Below, one piece after another: positions 32,155 to 40,718 of a DNA stretch of 49,955 bases. Below the pieces are notes generated by a model, which searched no databases, was not told where the DNA came from, and saw nothing but the letters and a program-made list of their open reading frames with translations. Each line of letters starts with the position of its first letter. Position 1 is the stretch's first letter. Both the position numbers and the translations under genes were made by a program. Source of the stretch: CAG-238 sp963601575 (GTDB lineage Bacteria > Bacillota > Clostridia > Peptostreptococcales > Anaerovoracaceae). The DNA lies in contig CAVCFO010000010.1 of assembly GCA_963601575.1 (NCBI GenBank), forward strand, positions 1 through 49,955. Direction: 5' to 3'.

Positions 32155-33438
32155 TTACATTTGCTCTAATTCAAGACGCACACGGCAAGCATTCACTTCT
32201 GGATCATCACTTCCGATTTCCTCTTCCAGTTTTTCTATGAGATGCTCAGCTTGCTGCCACGCCTCCTCATCAAGCAGGCTGTAAAGTTGGTCAAACAATT
32301 GCTTTATGTCATCCGGTCTTTCGGAAACATCCATAACTTCTCTGAGAATCGTATTCGCATCTTTGCCATAAGTTTCATTCATTGCAGGCATAACCGTATT
32401 GTTACTCAGCACAACAATAGATTCCTGTTTTGCCGAGTTGATAACTTCAGGTGCGTGCGTGCTTACGATAAACTGAACCTTTGGGAAAACTTCCATCAAA
32501 TCCTTTAGAATACGTTTCTGCCAACTTGGATGTAAATGCAGATCAATTTCATCAATCAGAACGATACCCTCTGTTTCCGTCAAAACCTTGTCCAAAAGCT
32601 GCGGGTTCAGGATGGCCATACGATATGCGATATCTGCAATCAGGCTGATGGTGCACTTATACCCGTCACTAAGCAGCGAAACAGGAATTCTGATATGTTC
32701 CTTGTTTTTATCAAAATACAGGATGTCAATATCGCCGGTATCCAAGTTGAATTGTACCTGAACATTTGAAACTCCTGCGATAGACGCAAACACTTGCTCC
32801 ATCGCCATTTTCACCGCTGTGAATTCCGGAATCAATTCTCCTCTTTGGAATTGCTGCATGGTCATCTTTTGAAACCATTTTATTATCAGTTTATCGTTGG
32901 CAGCACCATCTAAACTGTCGATGTAGCCGTTGCTCCTACTGTTTTTTTTAAAGATATCGTTCTTTTTTTCTCTGTGTTGATTCCAAAGGCGCCCTGTCCC
33001 ATAATAGGAGATGATGGGAAGTTTCAGTTCTTTGTCGCCGTTTCTCATTCGACTCTGATAGTTTTCTGCAATCCTTGTCATTTCTTTTGCGGAAGCAAGA
33101 CCCCCTCTGCCCTTTGCAGAATTTAAGTTTCTGACCCAGGAGATTTCCTGACCATTAACCGTACCCACGGCAGTGATCTCAACCGGAAATTGTGGCTGTA
33201 CATCCACATTGCTTCCTAAATCAAAACATTTGTAATGTGCATCGCTTTTTTTAATTCCGTAATTCGTCAGTCCATCCATTGCTGAGGTCAAGGTTCCCGC
33301 TGCGATAGCGGCAGCTTCCAGAACGGTGGATTTCCCTGCACCGTTATTTCCCACAAGCACGGTAAGCCTATTGTTAAAATTCACTTTCAAATCTGAAAAA
33401 CATCTGAAATTATGAAGAGTCATTGATTTTAGAAACAT
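32155..33438 (-). CDS. ptuA: Septu ATPase PtuA
   Basis: A 427-residue SMC/RecF-like ATPase. Walker A is GNNGAGKS at residues 30-37; the ABC signature region is SLLSDGYKCTISLIADIA; Walker B is GIVLIDEIDLHLHPSW, followed by STHAPEVI. This layout (ATPase of about 430 residues beside a TIGR02646 HNH protein) defines Septu. The Xre regulator 12 bases upstream probably belongs to the same transcript. Start ATG 33438 follows GGAGGAGGG. Confidence 0.9.
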   Translation of the reverse strand: MFLKSMTLHNFRCFSDLKVNFNNRLTVLVGNNGAGKSTVLEAAAIAAGTLTSAMDGLTNYGIKKSDAHYKCFDLGSNVDVQPQFPVEITAVGTVNGQEISWVRNLNSAKGRGGLASAKEMTRIAENYQSRMRNGDKELKLPIISYYGTGRLWNQHREKKNDIFKKNSRSNGYIDSLDGAANDKLIIKWFQKMTMQQFQRGELIPEFTAVKMAMEQVFASIAGVSNVQVQFNLDTGDIDILYFDKNKEHIRIPVSLLSDGYKCTISLIADIAYRMAILNPQLLDKVLTETEGIVLIDEIDLHLHPSWQKRILKDLMEVFPKVQFIVSTHAPEVINSAKQESIVVLSNNTVMPAMNETYGKDANTILREVMDVSERPDDIKQLFDQLYSLLDEEAWQQAEHLIEKLEEEIGSDDPEVNACRVRLELEQM

Positions 33439-33450
33439 ATACCCCTCCTC

Positions 33451-33666
33451 CTATCTTTCTGTCGTTTCCGGTAAGATATCCATGATATCATCTACTGTAC
33501 AATGAAGCGTTCTGCAAATGCGAACAATGATTTTCATCGAAACCATCTCGTTATGCGAAAGTTTTGCCAAGGTATTCGCACTGATACCTACAGTTTTGGC
33601 AAAAACCGTCTTTTTCATTCCTTTGTCGATCAGTAACTTAAATAGCTTGTTATATGATAGATCCAT
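33451..33666 (-). CDS. Xre/Cro-type helix-turn-helix regulator of the Septu operon
   Basis: A 71-residue protein that is a single Cro/CI-type domain (KLFKLLIDKGMKKTVFAKTV, then GISANTLAKLSHNEMVSMKI). It is likely the transcriptional controller of the Septu genes. Its promoter at 33734-33761 is flanked by the inverted repeat ATTTGCA-TT-TGCAAAT (33769-33784). The ribosome binding site AAGGAG is unusually far (about 20 bases) from the ATG, so expression may be low or the transcript structured. Confidence 0.85.
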   Translation of the reverse strand: MDLSYNKLFKLLIDKGMKKTVFAKTVGISANTLAKLSHNEMVSMKIIVRICRTLHCTVDDIMDILPETTER

Positions 33667-33733
33667 GCGTTTTTACCTACACAATCTCCTTTTCTTCCTG
33701 TAATCCGTGATATATCTGATATTTTCTTCTTCT

Positions 33734-33784
33734 ATCTTATCATAAAAGTTCGCATTGTAAAGAAAAAAATTTGCATTTGCAAAT
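33734..33784 (-). promoter_or_regulatory. Septu operon promoter and operator
   Basis: TTTACA (33756-33761), 16-base spacer, TAAGAT (33734-33739) on the minus strand. The perfect inverted repeat ATTTGCA-TT-TGCAAAT lies at 33769-33784, eight bases upstream of the -35 box, a fitting place for the Xre protein. Confidence 0.65.
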
Positions 33785-33846
33785 ATTTCTCCTTCTTTGT
33801 AAGCATAAGTTTCTCCTTAATGCATGCATTCATCTTTGCACACACT

Positions 33847-34524
33847 TTACTGCACCGAACTGTTTCTTCGGTAAATGCAGGTTTCATCATTCAGGAAAGG
33901 ATTCATCTGCGGATTGCGGTCGATCAGCTCAAAGGACTGTCCCTGCCGCATAAACGGTTTGAGGACTTCCGCAAGTTTCGGGAAGATGTCGAATTTGCTG
34001 CCAAAATAGTCAATGACAAATGTCAGGTGCGGGATCTTTTCGTTATCATTCTGCGCAAGAAGCGCCCACACCGCATTGACGCCAATCTGCCCCTGCAGGA
34101 AGCTTTCGGCTGCTGCGATAAGCCCGCTCGGAAGAATGTCGACCTTATGGTATGTCGTGTTTTGTAAATGCTCGTGCTTTTCAACCGTCATCCCTTGTGT
34201 CGCCGAGTCATACTCTGCAAGCGTGCTTCGATCCAAGATGATATTCTCGCTAAACGGCTCGATGACAATGCCGCTAATCTCTTTTGGAAGCTCAATTAGG
34301 ATATTTCTCAGCATTGGGAACGGAATTTCTGCAAGGGTTTGCGGGTCGAAATTTCCGATCTGCGATTCTTTAGAAAAGAACGCCGGAATCATCTTCTCGC
34401 CTTGACTGCTGATTAAAAGTTCCAAGGTGATATTGCCGGCCTCCTGTTTTTTGCAAGGGATGCATACAAGCCGTCCTGCAAGGCTTAGGTAAAAATTGTT
34501 TTTCTCTTGTGTTTTGTTATCCAT
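33847..34524 (-). CDS. SseB-like protein, copy 1
   Basis: A 225-residue cytoplasmic protein. The N-terminal half (FYLSLAGRLVCIPCKKQ, GEKMIPAFFSKESQIGNF) and the C-terminal half (ALLAQNDNEKIPHLTFVIDY, LAEVLKPFMRQGQSFELID) match the two domains of the SseB family. SseB is named for serine sensitivity in E. coli; in Bacillota it is common in toxin, secretion and island settings with unknown task. A second copy over 90 percent identical lies at 49321-49955. The ATG overlaps a 13-codon leader frame. Confidence 0.8.
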   Translation of the reverse strand: MDNKTQEKNNFYLSLAGRLVCIPCKKQEAGNITLELLISSQGEKMIPAFFSKESQIGNFDPQTLAEIPFPMLRNILIELPKEISGIVIEPFSENIILDRSTLAEYDSATQGMTVEKHEHLQNTTYHKVDILPSGLIAAAESFLQGQIGVNAVWALLAQNDNEKIPHLTFVIDYFGSKFDIFPKLAEVLKPFMRQGQSFELIDRNPQMNPFLNDETCIYRRNSSVQ

Positions 34525-34558
34525 CGTTTCTCACTTTGCTTTTCGCAAAATTCCTCAT
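34517..34558 (-). other. 13-codon leader frame overlapping the SseB-like start
   Basis: AAGGAG lies eight bases before ATG 34558, giving MRNFAKSKVRNDG and a TAA that overlaps the SseB-like ATG (ATGGATAA). The SseB-like gene itself has no good ribosome binding site, so translation may depend on this leader. Confidence 0.35.
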
Positions 34559-34660
34559 AGCTGATCTCCTTCGTTATTTTCTCTCAAGTATCTACAAATT
34601 TCGCACTAATGGTGCCAATGAACCTTGGCTTGAGGAAAAGATATATGCGGGATAATAAAT

Positions 34661-36508
34661 TTACCACTTATACATTTCGAGAAGTGTTTTTACAATCTTG
34701 TTTGTTCTCGTAGTTATGTTATCAACAGTCCATTTGGTTTCGGTTACAACATCCTCGTTTAAGAACAGGCCGTTTCTGTAACCGATATTTTTCGTCTTGT
34801 CTTTTGATTTTCGGTCCTTCTTATGTTCAAAAGACATATTGGAAAGATTTTGGTTGTAGCCGGTGATTGTTAAGTTACCGATAGTATGTACATAATCGGC
34901 TCTGATTTGAATTGCTTTGGCCTTGTCTCCATTAGCAATCATATCAACCCATTCTTTAGGGATATTTTCGCCTTCGGGGAATATATGCTCAATAGTCCAA
35001 ACATACTTATTACTTGTATCTCTCGACCACAAATCAGAGTATATTTCCTTAGTCTGATGCTGTGCTTCTATATTGCACAGAACAAAGCGAGTCGCTTCAG
35101 GGTTTTCATCATAAATAGAACCACGCAGCTTTTCTTCAAAGGCTTCATCTGTTGCGGAAACTGACTTGAGCATATCTCTGATGCTGGATACAATTTTGAT
35201 TCCGCTTTCCGATTTGACTTTCGCAATAATATCTATAAACAACTGTGTGAGTTTGCGGGTATTAGGAACGTCAGTTAAATTTCTCCTTACAAAGAATACA
35301 ATCAGCGTATCAACGATTGATTTGATATCTGCATCCGAAATGCAAAGATTTTCTTGATTGGTTAATAGATACATCAACAACAAATATGAAGGAGTACCGG
35401 AAATTCTCGCCAAGTTCTGCAAGCTTGTTGTGTAAATGTATTCGTCTTCGGTATTATTTACGATAATAGAGTATTTGCTGGCTTTTTCTGAAAGATTTTC
35501 CAAAAGTGCACGATAATCGCTCTTTATCATCTTTTCATAGATGTCTATCAATGTTGTCCTTGTAGCCAAATAACCAAGGTAGTATTTCTTGTCTGCAGAT
35601 TTATAGGGAGCGTTCAATTCTTCTCTAAAAGCGTTATAGAATTGTCTGAAGAAACGTTCCTGAACAGAATAATCATCTTGACCTACTGCTTTCAATATCT
35701 GCTTCCATTGTTCATAAGCATTATCTGCATCAGAAGAGTTTTCAGCTTGAGCAATCAGGGAATTCTTGATTAAATCAAGAGCTGAAAGTGGCACACCTCG
35801 ATGGTTAAGAGATTCAAAGAGCATATAAGCATCTTTGTTGGTATCCACCTCAATTCCTACCAATACTGCCGCCTCAAATTTTCTGACAATCTGGAATAGC
35901 GCACCTATATCGGTAATATTGGGATTGTCGGTTTTGATTTCCTGTACTTCATCGGCAATCAATTTCAGGAAATGACGATAAGCTTTTGCAATTCTTCTAT
36001 TCCCAAAATTCGTAGGTTTTGTGTGCTTAGCGGTTATAATACCATTGTCGGAAAGAATGTAGGTGTAATCTTCGTCATTTGAGTTCTGTTTTTGGAGAAG
36101 AAGTCGCTGATTATATTCGGTGATTTTACCGCCGGTTGCGGTGAATTTCTGCTTTTTGTTTGCAAGCTCATTTCTCAAATTTGATAGTTCGCTTAAATCA
36201 TCTTCATCCATTTCGGATTTGTCTTTAGCAAGTTCGGAATAGAGAGCAGCCAATAATAAAGTTATTGTTGAAAATCTTTGCTGACCATCAATAACTTCCA
36301 AAACCGTTCCATTGAGTGAACCACTATTTACACAAATATAGGAGCCGAGAAAATAACCAAAGTCATTTTCGGTTACATCACTAAAAAGTGCATCCCATTC
36401 TTTAATTCCCCAAGTATATTCACGTTGGTATTTTGGAATTTTATATATCTTATCACTGGTTAATGAAAACACATCAGCGATTGTTGTTTGTGATACGGTT
36501 TTTATCAT
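34661..36508 (-). CDS. DUF262/DUF1524 GmrSD-type nuclease
   Basis: A 615-residue single-chain protein. The DUF262 N-terminal domain has IPKYQREYTW and the ParB-like nucleotide motif VIDGQQRFSTITLLLAAL (DGQQR at about 74-78). The C-terminal DUF1524 HNH domain has WTIEHIFPEGENIPKEW and HTIGNLTITGYNQNLSN. Such fused GmrSD proteins are type IV restriction enzymes against modified phage DNA, with the nucleotide site regulating cleavage. I start at ATG 36508, seven bases after GAGGTG. It stands alone between the SseB-like gene and the Fic relic. Confidence 0.88.
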   Translation of the reverse strand: MIKTVSQTTIADVFSLTSDKIYKIPKYQREYTWGIKEWDALFSDVTENDFGYFLGSYICVNSGSLNGTVLEVIDGQQRFSTITLLLAALYSELAKDKSEMDEDDLSELSNLRNELANKKQKFTATGGKITEYNQRLLLQKQNSNDEDYTYILSDNGIITAKHTKPTNFGNRRIAKAYRHFLKLIADEVQEIKTDNPNITDIGALFQIVRKFEAAVLVGIEVDTNKDAYMLFESLNHRGVPLSALDLIKNSLIAQAENSSDADNAYEQWKQILKAVGQDDYSVQERFFRQFYNAFREELNAPYKSADKKYYLGYLATRTTLIDIYEKMIKSDYRALLENLSEKASKYSIIVNNTEDEYIYTTSLQNLARISGTPSYLLLMYLLTNQENLCISDADIKSIVDTLIVFFVRRNLTDVPNTRKLTQLFIDIIAKVKSESGIKIVSSIRDMLKSVSATDEAFEEKLRGSIYDENPEATRFVLCNIEAQHQTKEIYSDLWSRDTSNKYVWTIEHIFPEGENIPKEWVDMIANGDKAKAIQIRADYVHTIGNLTITGYNQNLSNMSFEHKKDRKSKDKTKNIGYRNGLFLNEDVVTETKWTVDNITTRTNKIVKTLLEMYKW

Positions 36509-36567
36509 AATCAAGCACCTCGTTACAATTTACAAATATTTCATCTTAATGGCGACAAATATAATTA

Positions 36568-37082
36568 TTACACTAAAACCTCCCATTTGCCGTAGCGTTT
36601 TCCGCTTTCACGGCGGATATAGTTTTTATCCTGCAGGGATTTCATTATGCGCTTTACGGTGCTGAGAGATTTTCCGGTCGCCTCGACCAGTTCTTGTTGT
36701 TTGACAGTCGGATTTTTTGCAATCAATTCTAAAATCGCCAGTTCCTCCAACGTGCAGTCCAAAGTGTCAAATTGAGACTTTGGAACTTTAGGATTGACAC
36801 TTTGGGGATTGTTTTCATCCACATAGCCGCATAAATGACGGTATCGCCGTTCAGTACCCACTCTTTCTTTGTGATGTTGTACTGTCTGACCTGACCTATG
36901 TGATTGAACACGCCCTCGAACAATCTGCGGTGAATGGTAATCCATTCAGCTGGGGAAAACCGGAATGCCTTTTCACCTAAAAGCTTTGTTATCCTTGCAG
37001 ATACAATATCTGCCTCTTTGGTTTCGTTTTCTATTTCTGTGCGGGTGGTTCTCTGCTCGTAATAGCTGTAAATACGTTTCTA
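36568..37082 (-). pseudogene. internally deleted Fic-family gene
   Basis: From about 37082 one frame reads RTTRTEIENETKEADIVSAR, then FSPAEWITIHRRLFEGVFNH and QYNITKKEWVLNGDTVIYAA, the N-terminal Fido region of larger Fic proteins. The catalytic HPFxxGNGR part is missing. After MWMKTIPK the frame is lost, and a different frame encodes the end of such a protein: a winged helix (ELIAKNPTVKQQELVEATGK, STVKRIMKSLQDKNYIRR). A central deletion of several hundred bases with frameshift explains this. Confidence 0.75.
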
Positions 37083-37222
37083 AGTTAGTAGCTTTTACTT
37101 TTTATTGTTTAAGGTTATGAATTTCGTCTACGTCTATCAGGGTGTCCCTAACAAGAACTGTTTGCGAGGAGGATTGGGAGTTAAAACAGTCTGCTTGCTA
37201 TGACGATACAGAACTTGTCTGT

Positions 37223-37828
37223 TTACAATTCTTCTGTCTTGAAAGTTGTATAACCCTCGTAATAATAGCTATGGTCGATACCTTTCATATAGACCTCACA
37301 GCTGTCTATTTCGTCAGTAAGTGCGTTTTTCAAAAGGTGTTTTATTTCAATATCTTTTATCGGGCTACGCTCCATTGCAAGCAAGTAATCTTCTTTATCA
37401 ACCTTGCTCCAGTCCACTACTTTGCCGATTTCGGTTTTCAAAATATGGTCGAGCCAAATGCGAGTGCTTCGTCCGTTGCCCTCACGGAAAGGGTGGGCAA
37501 TGTTCATCTCAACATACTTTTCTACTATCTCGTCAAAGGTAGATTGCGGCATTTTATCAATGTTTTCAAGTGCAGCTTGTAAGTACATAAGCGGTGCAAA
37601 ACGAAAATTACCTTTTGCCATATTTACCGTGCGAAGCTTGCCGGCAAAGTCATAAATATCTTCAAACAGAAACTTATGAATTGCCTGCAAGGTAGAAAAT
37701 TTACCCGCCGGAAGAGAATCAAGCACACGGTTTTCAAATAATTCCACAGCTTTTTTCTTACTGATGCGTTCTTCTTCACGGGCAAGATCGGCAGAATTTA
37801 TAAGAGCTAATTTATTTTCAAGTGCCAT
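37223..37828 (-). CDS. fic: Fic family protein
   Basis: A 201-residue Fido-domain protein with the complete motif HPFREGNGR at residues 112-120. It begins NSADLAREEERISKKKAVEL and contains GKLRTVNMAKGNFRFAP, the flap and substrate part. Fic proteins transfer AMP (sometimes other groups) to Tyr, Thr or Ser of targets and often act as toxins. No inhibitory (S/T)xxxE(G/N) motif is evident to me. A small helix-turn-helix gene lies 20 bases upstream in the same transcript and may regulate it. Confidence 0.9.
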   Translation of the reverse strand: MALENKLALINSADLAREEERISKKKAVELFENRVLDSLPAGKFSTLQAIHKFLFEDIYDFAGKLRTVNMAKGNFRFAPLMYLQAALENIDKMPQSTFDEIVEKYVEMNIAHPFREGNGRSTRIWLDHILKTEIGKVVDWSKVDKEDYLLAMERSPIKDIEIKHLLKNALTDEIDSCEVYMKGIDHSYYYEGYTTFKTEEL

Positions 37829-37848
37829 ATCGCACCTCCAAATACAAA

Positions 37849-38037
37849 TTACTTATCCGCCGCAACGCCGGATTTCATCCAAGCATCGACTTCGCTGACC
37901 TTGAATTTCCACAGTCTGCCTATCTTAGCGGCGGGCATATTGCGACGTTCAATCCAGTCGAGAACTGTATCACGGCTAACGCCCAAATATTCCATTATCT
38001 CTTTCATTGAATACCAGCGTTCAAGGTTGTTATCCAT
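37849..38037 (-). CDS. excisionase-type helix-turn-helix protein
   Basis: A 62-residue winged MerR/excisionase-like domain (WYSMKEIMEYLGVSRDTVLD, WIERRNMPAAKIGRLWKFK, then VDAWMKSG). GGAGG is eight bases before ATG 38037. It precedes fic by 20 bases, an order frequent in Clostridia, so it is probably the transcriptional regulator of the pair. A role as excisionase cannot be excluded in this mobile setting. Confidence 0.85.
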   Translation of the reverse strand: MDNNLERWYSMKEIMEYLGVSRDTVLDWIERRNMPAAKIGRLWKFKVSEVDAWMKSGVAADK

Positions 38038-38081
38038 GGTGAAATCCTCCGTTTTCACGAAAATACAATTTTATATCATAT

Positions 38082-38110
38082 AGTATAACACAATCCTTTG
38101 GATTTTTCAA
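38082..38110 (-). promoter_or_regulatory. promoter of the HTH-fic operon
   Basis: TTGAAA (38105-38110), 17-base spacer, TATACT (38082-38087) on the minus strand. The spacer contains AATCC...GGATT, an inverted repeat that may bind the HTH protein. Confidence 0.75.
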
Positions 38111-38173
38111 GGCTTAATAGGGGTTTATTCGGGGTTGACACGAAAAAGTAATAAATTGCACGGTAAAGGAAAG

Positions 38174-38640
38174 GCGTTAGCTTTTTGGGGAAAGGAGCGG
38201 AAGCGGAGCGCATGAAAAAGCCGGCCTTTACGGTCGGCTTTTGATAACAGCGTAGTTTGCTGCGACGTGGAGGTTCTCGCTGACGCTCACGCCCTCTCGG
38301 GTTACGTCTGTGATTTGGCGCGATGAGGGACTGGTCGCCTGCCGCGCTTCGCTTGCAGACTGCCTCCTCGGCTCCCCTTTCGGTCGCCTTCGGACCGTGA
38401 GCTGCTTATATTCGGGGTCCCCGGAAAGCGTTAGCTTTTTGGGGAAAAGGAGCAGCAACGGAGCGCATGAAAAAACCGGCCTTTACGGCCGGCTTTTGAT
38501 AACAGCGTAGTTTGCTGCGACGTGGAGGCTCTCGCTGACGCTCACGCCCTCTCGGGTTCAAGTCCCTCATGCTTTCGTATGAAAGCCAAAAGGACACTCA
38601 CAGGAGTGTCCTTTTGGCTTTGTGGACTATGACCTTTTCG
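38174..38640 (+). repeat. island repeat, copies 2 and 3 in tandem
   Basis: GCGTTAGCTTTTTGGGGAAA begins a unit at about 38174 and again at about 38427, a period of 253 bases. Each unit has the hairpin GGCC-TTTA-CGG(C/T)C followed by GGCTTTTG and AGCGTAGTTTGCTGCGACGT. The part 38334-38560 plus 38628-38650 corresponds to copy 1 at 30966-31195. No gene is present in this interval; short frames here are by-products of the repeats. Confidence 0.8.
38582..38621. terminator. 40-base perfect palindrome, two-way terminator type
   Basis: AAAGCCAAAAGGACACTC-ACAG-GAGTGTCCTTTTGGCTTT: 18 base pairs and a four-base loop, without mismatch. It lies at the end of the tandem repeats, between the Fic and GHKL/STAS modules. 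Confidence 0.7.
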
Positions 38641-38731
38641 AACCCCCGTGACTCAGGCTCAACTTTTTTAGGCAAGTAGTTGAACTTGCATTTTCAAAAG
38701 ATCCACAATAAAAAACCTTTCCTTATGTACA

Positions 38732-39283
38732 TCAATTTTCATACATTTTTAGAACTATATTGTTCAAGCGTGTTTCTATATCGCATATCCAATTTGGAAT
38801 TCTCATTTTTCGATTCGAAGCATCAAAATATCCTGCAATATCAAGGTTGTCCATAACGAACTCATCTAAACGCTCTCTATACTGTTTGATTTCTTTAATT
38901 TCTGTCTCACAATTTAAATGACTTGATAGTGTCTCTATAGCTCGCAGTTTTGTATCAATCTTTTTAAATGCTAAAAGATACTTTTCTCTATTTTCACTCT
39001 GAATCGGTTGTCCAAATGCGTCATATAAATCCACGACTAACAGCGATATGATCCTCTCCAATTTGTCATTTTTTCGACGCTCCTGATCTTTACTTTGGGT
39101 TAAAACAAAAATACCAATTGAAACGACTATCGTAGTCACTATTTCCATAAAGTTATATCGAAATAAACTTATACAATTAAAAAATATGGCAAGAAGCGAA
39201 AGAATGGCAATTGCTACTAACATTCCTACTATATAGCCCAAATATTTTTTGTTTTTCTTGTTTTTCTTGTTTTCCTTCTTCAT
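38732..39283 (-). CDS. two-span membrane protein of the GHKL/STAS operon
   Basis: A 183-residue protein: lysine/asparagine-rich N-terminus (KKENKKNKKNKKY), two membrane spans at residues about 15-36 and 45-64, and a helical cytoplasmic domain (DKLERIISLLVVDLYDAFGQ, ETEIKEIKQYRERLDEFVMD). The shape fits a membrane effector or anchor with an intracellular sensor. It follows the STAS-like gene by 20 bases in the same direction. No family recognised. Confidence 0.7.
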   Translation of the reverse strand: MKKENKKNKKNKKYLGYIVGMLVAIAILSLLAIFFNCISLFRYNFMEIVTTIVVSIGIFVLTQSKDQERRKNDKLERIISLLVVDLYDAFGQPIQSENREKYLLAFKKIDTKLRAIETLSSHLNCETEIKEIKQYRERLDEFVMDNLDIAGYFDASNRKMRIPNWICDIETRLNNIVLKMYEN

Positions 39284-39303
39284 TTAAATTATCGCACTGC
39301 CTT

Positions 39304-39639
39304 TTACTGTTTCATCGCATTACGAATATATTCGCTAATCTTATCGACCCATGCGATATTATCATTTGAAACAATCTTTATGTCTTTTACGCGATTTACA
39401 TTCGTACTTTTCTCTTGCTTTAGTTTTCTAACTAAGCCTCCAAAACTTTCTTCCAAGAAAGAAGATCCATATCCATATCCCCCATCAAGGTTTACGATTA
39501 GTTCTTCTCCATTTTCAATTGCTTCCATAAATTTTGGATATAAAATCTCATCTCTAAATTCTTCTCCAGAAAATCTTCCTTGAGATTTGTATCGTGCCCC
39601 TGGTTTGTCTGTATAACTTTGAACTACATCTAATACCAT
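39304..39639 (-). CDS. STAS-like DUF4325 protein
   Basis: A 111-residue protein with the DUF4325 pattern PGARYKSQGRFSGEEFRDEI, then NLDGGYGYGSSFLEESFGGL and VRKLKQ. DUF4325 is a small fold related to anti-sigma-antagonist STAS domains and is typically encoded beside a GHKL ATPase. I start at ATG 39639 because GGAGGG lies at the end of the ATPase gene and family members begin near this point; an upstream in-frame start would overlap the ATPase by 31 bases. Partner switching with the ATPase, as in SpoIIAA/SpoIIAB, is a reasonable inference. Confidence 0.85.
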   Translation of the reverse strand: MVLDVVQSYTDKPGARYKSQGRFSGEEFRDEILYPKFMEAIENGEELIVNLDGGYGYGSSFLEESFGGLVRKLKQEKSTNVNRVKDIKIVSNDNIAWVDKISEYIRNAMKQ

Positions 39640-39641
39640 AG

Positions 39642-40718
39642 TTAACCAGTTCCCTCCTTTTTTATTTCCCAATAAAATATTGTTCCGTTTAGGCTATTTC
39701 GCAAATCTTTTGGCTCAGATTCGATATAATATGCTTTATTCGAAATAATGATAAGTTTATCGACGAATCCCTTAATATATTGCTCATATATTGAGGGCAG
39801 TCCGTTTCCTCTTTCAACTTGACCTGTCTTACTTCTTTTTTCCAGTCCACTAATTCCGGACTCTATATATTTATATTCTCTTTCCCAAACGATATCTACT
39901 AATTTCTCAAACGCACTTTTTTTGATTGTTGTCGGAATTCCTAACCCATTATCCATAAAAGTATATTTGATTCTATCTTCTGTATTCTCTACGAATATAT
40001 ACCACTTATGATCAAAAATATTCTCTTTAGCATCATATGCATGATCCTTAATATTCGTTATCATTTCAGTCAGCATTGTCATAAGAAAATTAATTTCTGT
40101 TTTATTCTTATTGAGCTTTTCGCAAGTAAAATCAACAATTTTTGTTCTAATATCTATACTCTCCCCTGTGGCCTTATCAGAATATTCATATCCTTGTCCG
40201 GTCTGAATCTGTATATGTTCATCTGTCTTGGTTAAAGGTTTCTTCTCCGTTTGCATAAATCGCAGATAGCCTGAATTATGAATCATTCTTTTAGAATCTG
40301 AATCTGCAGGAAGATTTCCTTCCCATGCAATGGGGATTTTTCTCTTTCCTCGTGTATTTTTTATTATTGTCAGCAAATACATTAATGCATCGCCAGTCAC
40401 CTTTTTTGTATTCCGCATATTAAGGAAAATTATCTTCCTCACGCGAGATGCTTGATTGTATGAAGAAAACTCTTTTCGAATTTTGTCAATCTTCTGGATG
40501 ATTCCATTAAAGAAAGTAATTGTTTCATCTGGATTTTCAATGATGCTAAAACACTCAGGTACTATAAGTTCTTCTTTTTCTCCGAGTAATTTTTGCTTTA
40601 TAATTATTTTTGATTTTTGTGCTTTCTTTTTTTTCTGTTTTGATCTGTACCGTCGCTGAAAATTTCTATCATCATTATTCTTTTTCCATTTTCGATACCT
40701 AATGTCTTTAGTATGAAT
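39642..40718 (-). CDS. GHKL ATPase of the STAS-like operon, with unusual start
   Basis: The ATP-binding core is clear: N box TEMITNIKDHAYDA, G1 box DNGLGIP, G2 box ERGNGLPSIYEQY. The frame stays open 92 codons above the GTG at 40442, and this part is protein-like: a basic stretch (DDRNFQRRYRSKQKKKK), then PECFSIIENPDETITFFNGI and QKIDKIRKEFSSYNQ, joining smoothly into RKIIFLNMRNTKKVTGDALM, a STAS-like beta-helix. No ATG, GTG or TTG is available there. An ATT at 40718 after GGAAAGTGGTG is the best candidate; a frameshift or upstream fusion is the alternative. Using 40442 gives 266 residues and cuts the N-terminal domain. Confidence 0.75.
   Translation of the reverse strand: MHTKDIRYRKWKKNNDDRNFQRRYRSKQKKKKAQKSKIIIKQKLLGEKEELIVPECFSIIENPDETITFFNGIIQKIDKIRKEFSSYNQASRVRKIIFLNMRNTKKVTGDALMYLLTIIKNTRGKRKIPIAWEGNLPADSDSKRMIHNSGYLRFMQTEKKPLTKTDEHIQIQTGQGYEYSDKATGESIDIRTKIVDFTCEKLNKNKTEINFLMTMLTEMITNIKDHAYDAKENIFDHKWYIFVENTEDRIKYTFMDNGLGIPTTIKKSAFEKLVDIVWEREYKYIESGISGLEKRSKTGQVERGNGLPSIYEQYIKGFVDKLIIISNKAYYIESEPKDLRNSLNGTIFYWEIKKEGTG

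Noticed and set aside
31461..33666. Retron with PtuAB effectors
   Set aside because: No reverse transcriptase gene and no msr-msd type RNA region were found nearby; the set is a plain Septu pair with a regulator.
38530..38575. tRNA 3' half, because of the T-loop-like GGTTCAAGTCCC
   Set aside because: The flanking T-stem bases do not pair over five positions, and no anticodon or acceptor stem can be formed. It belongs to the island repeat.
38228..38597. Minus-strand frames with arginine/proline-rich translations (for example MRDLNPRGRERQ)
   Set aside because: They repeat in all copies of the intergenic repeat, have no ribosome binding sites, and arise from hairpin DNA.
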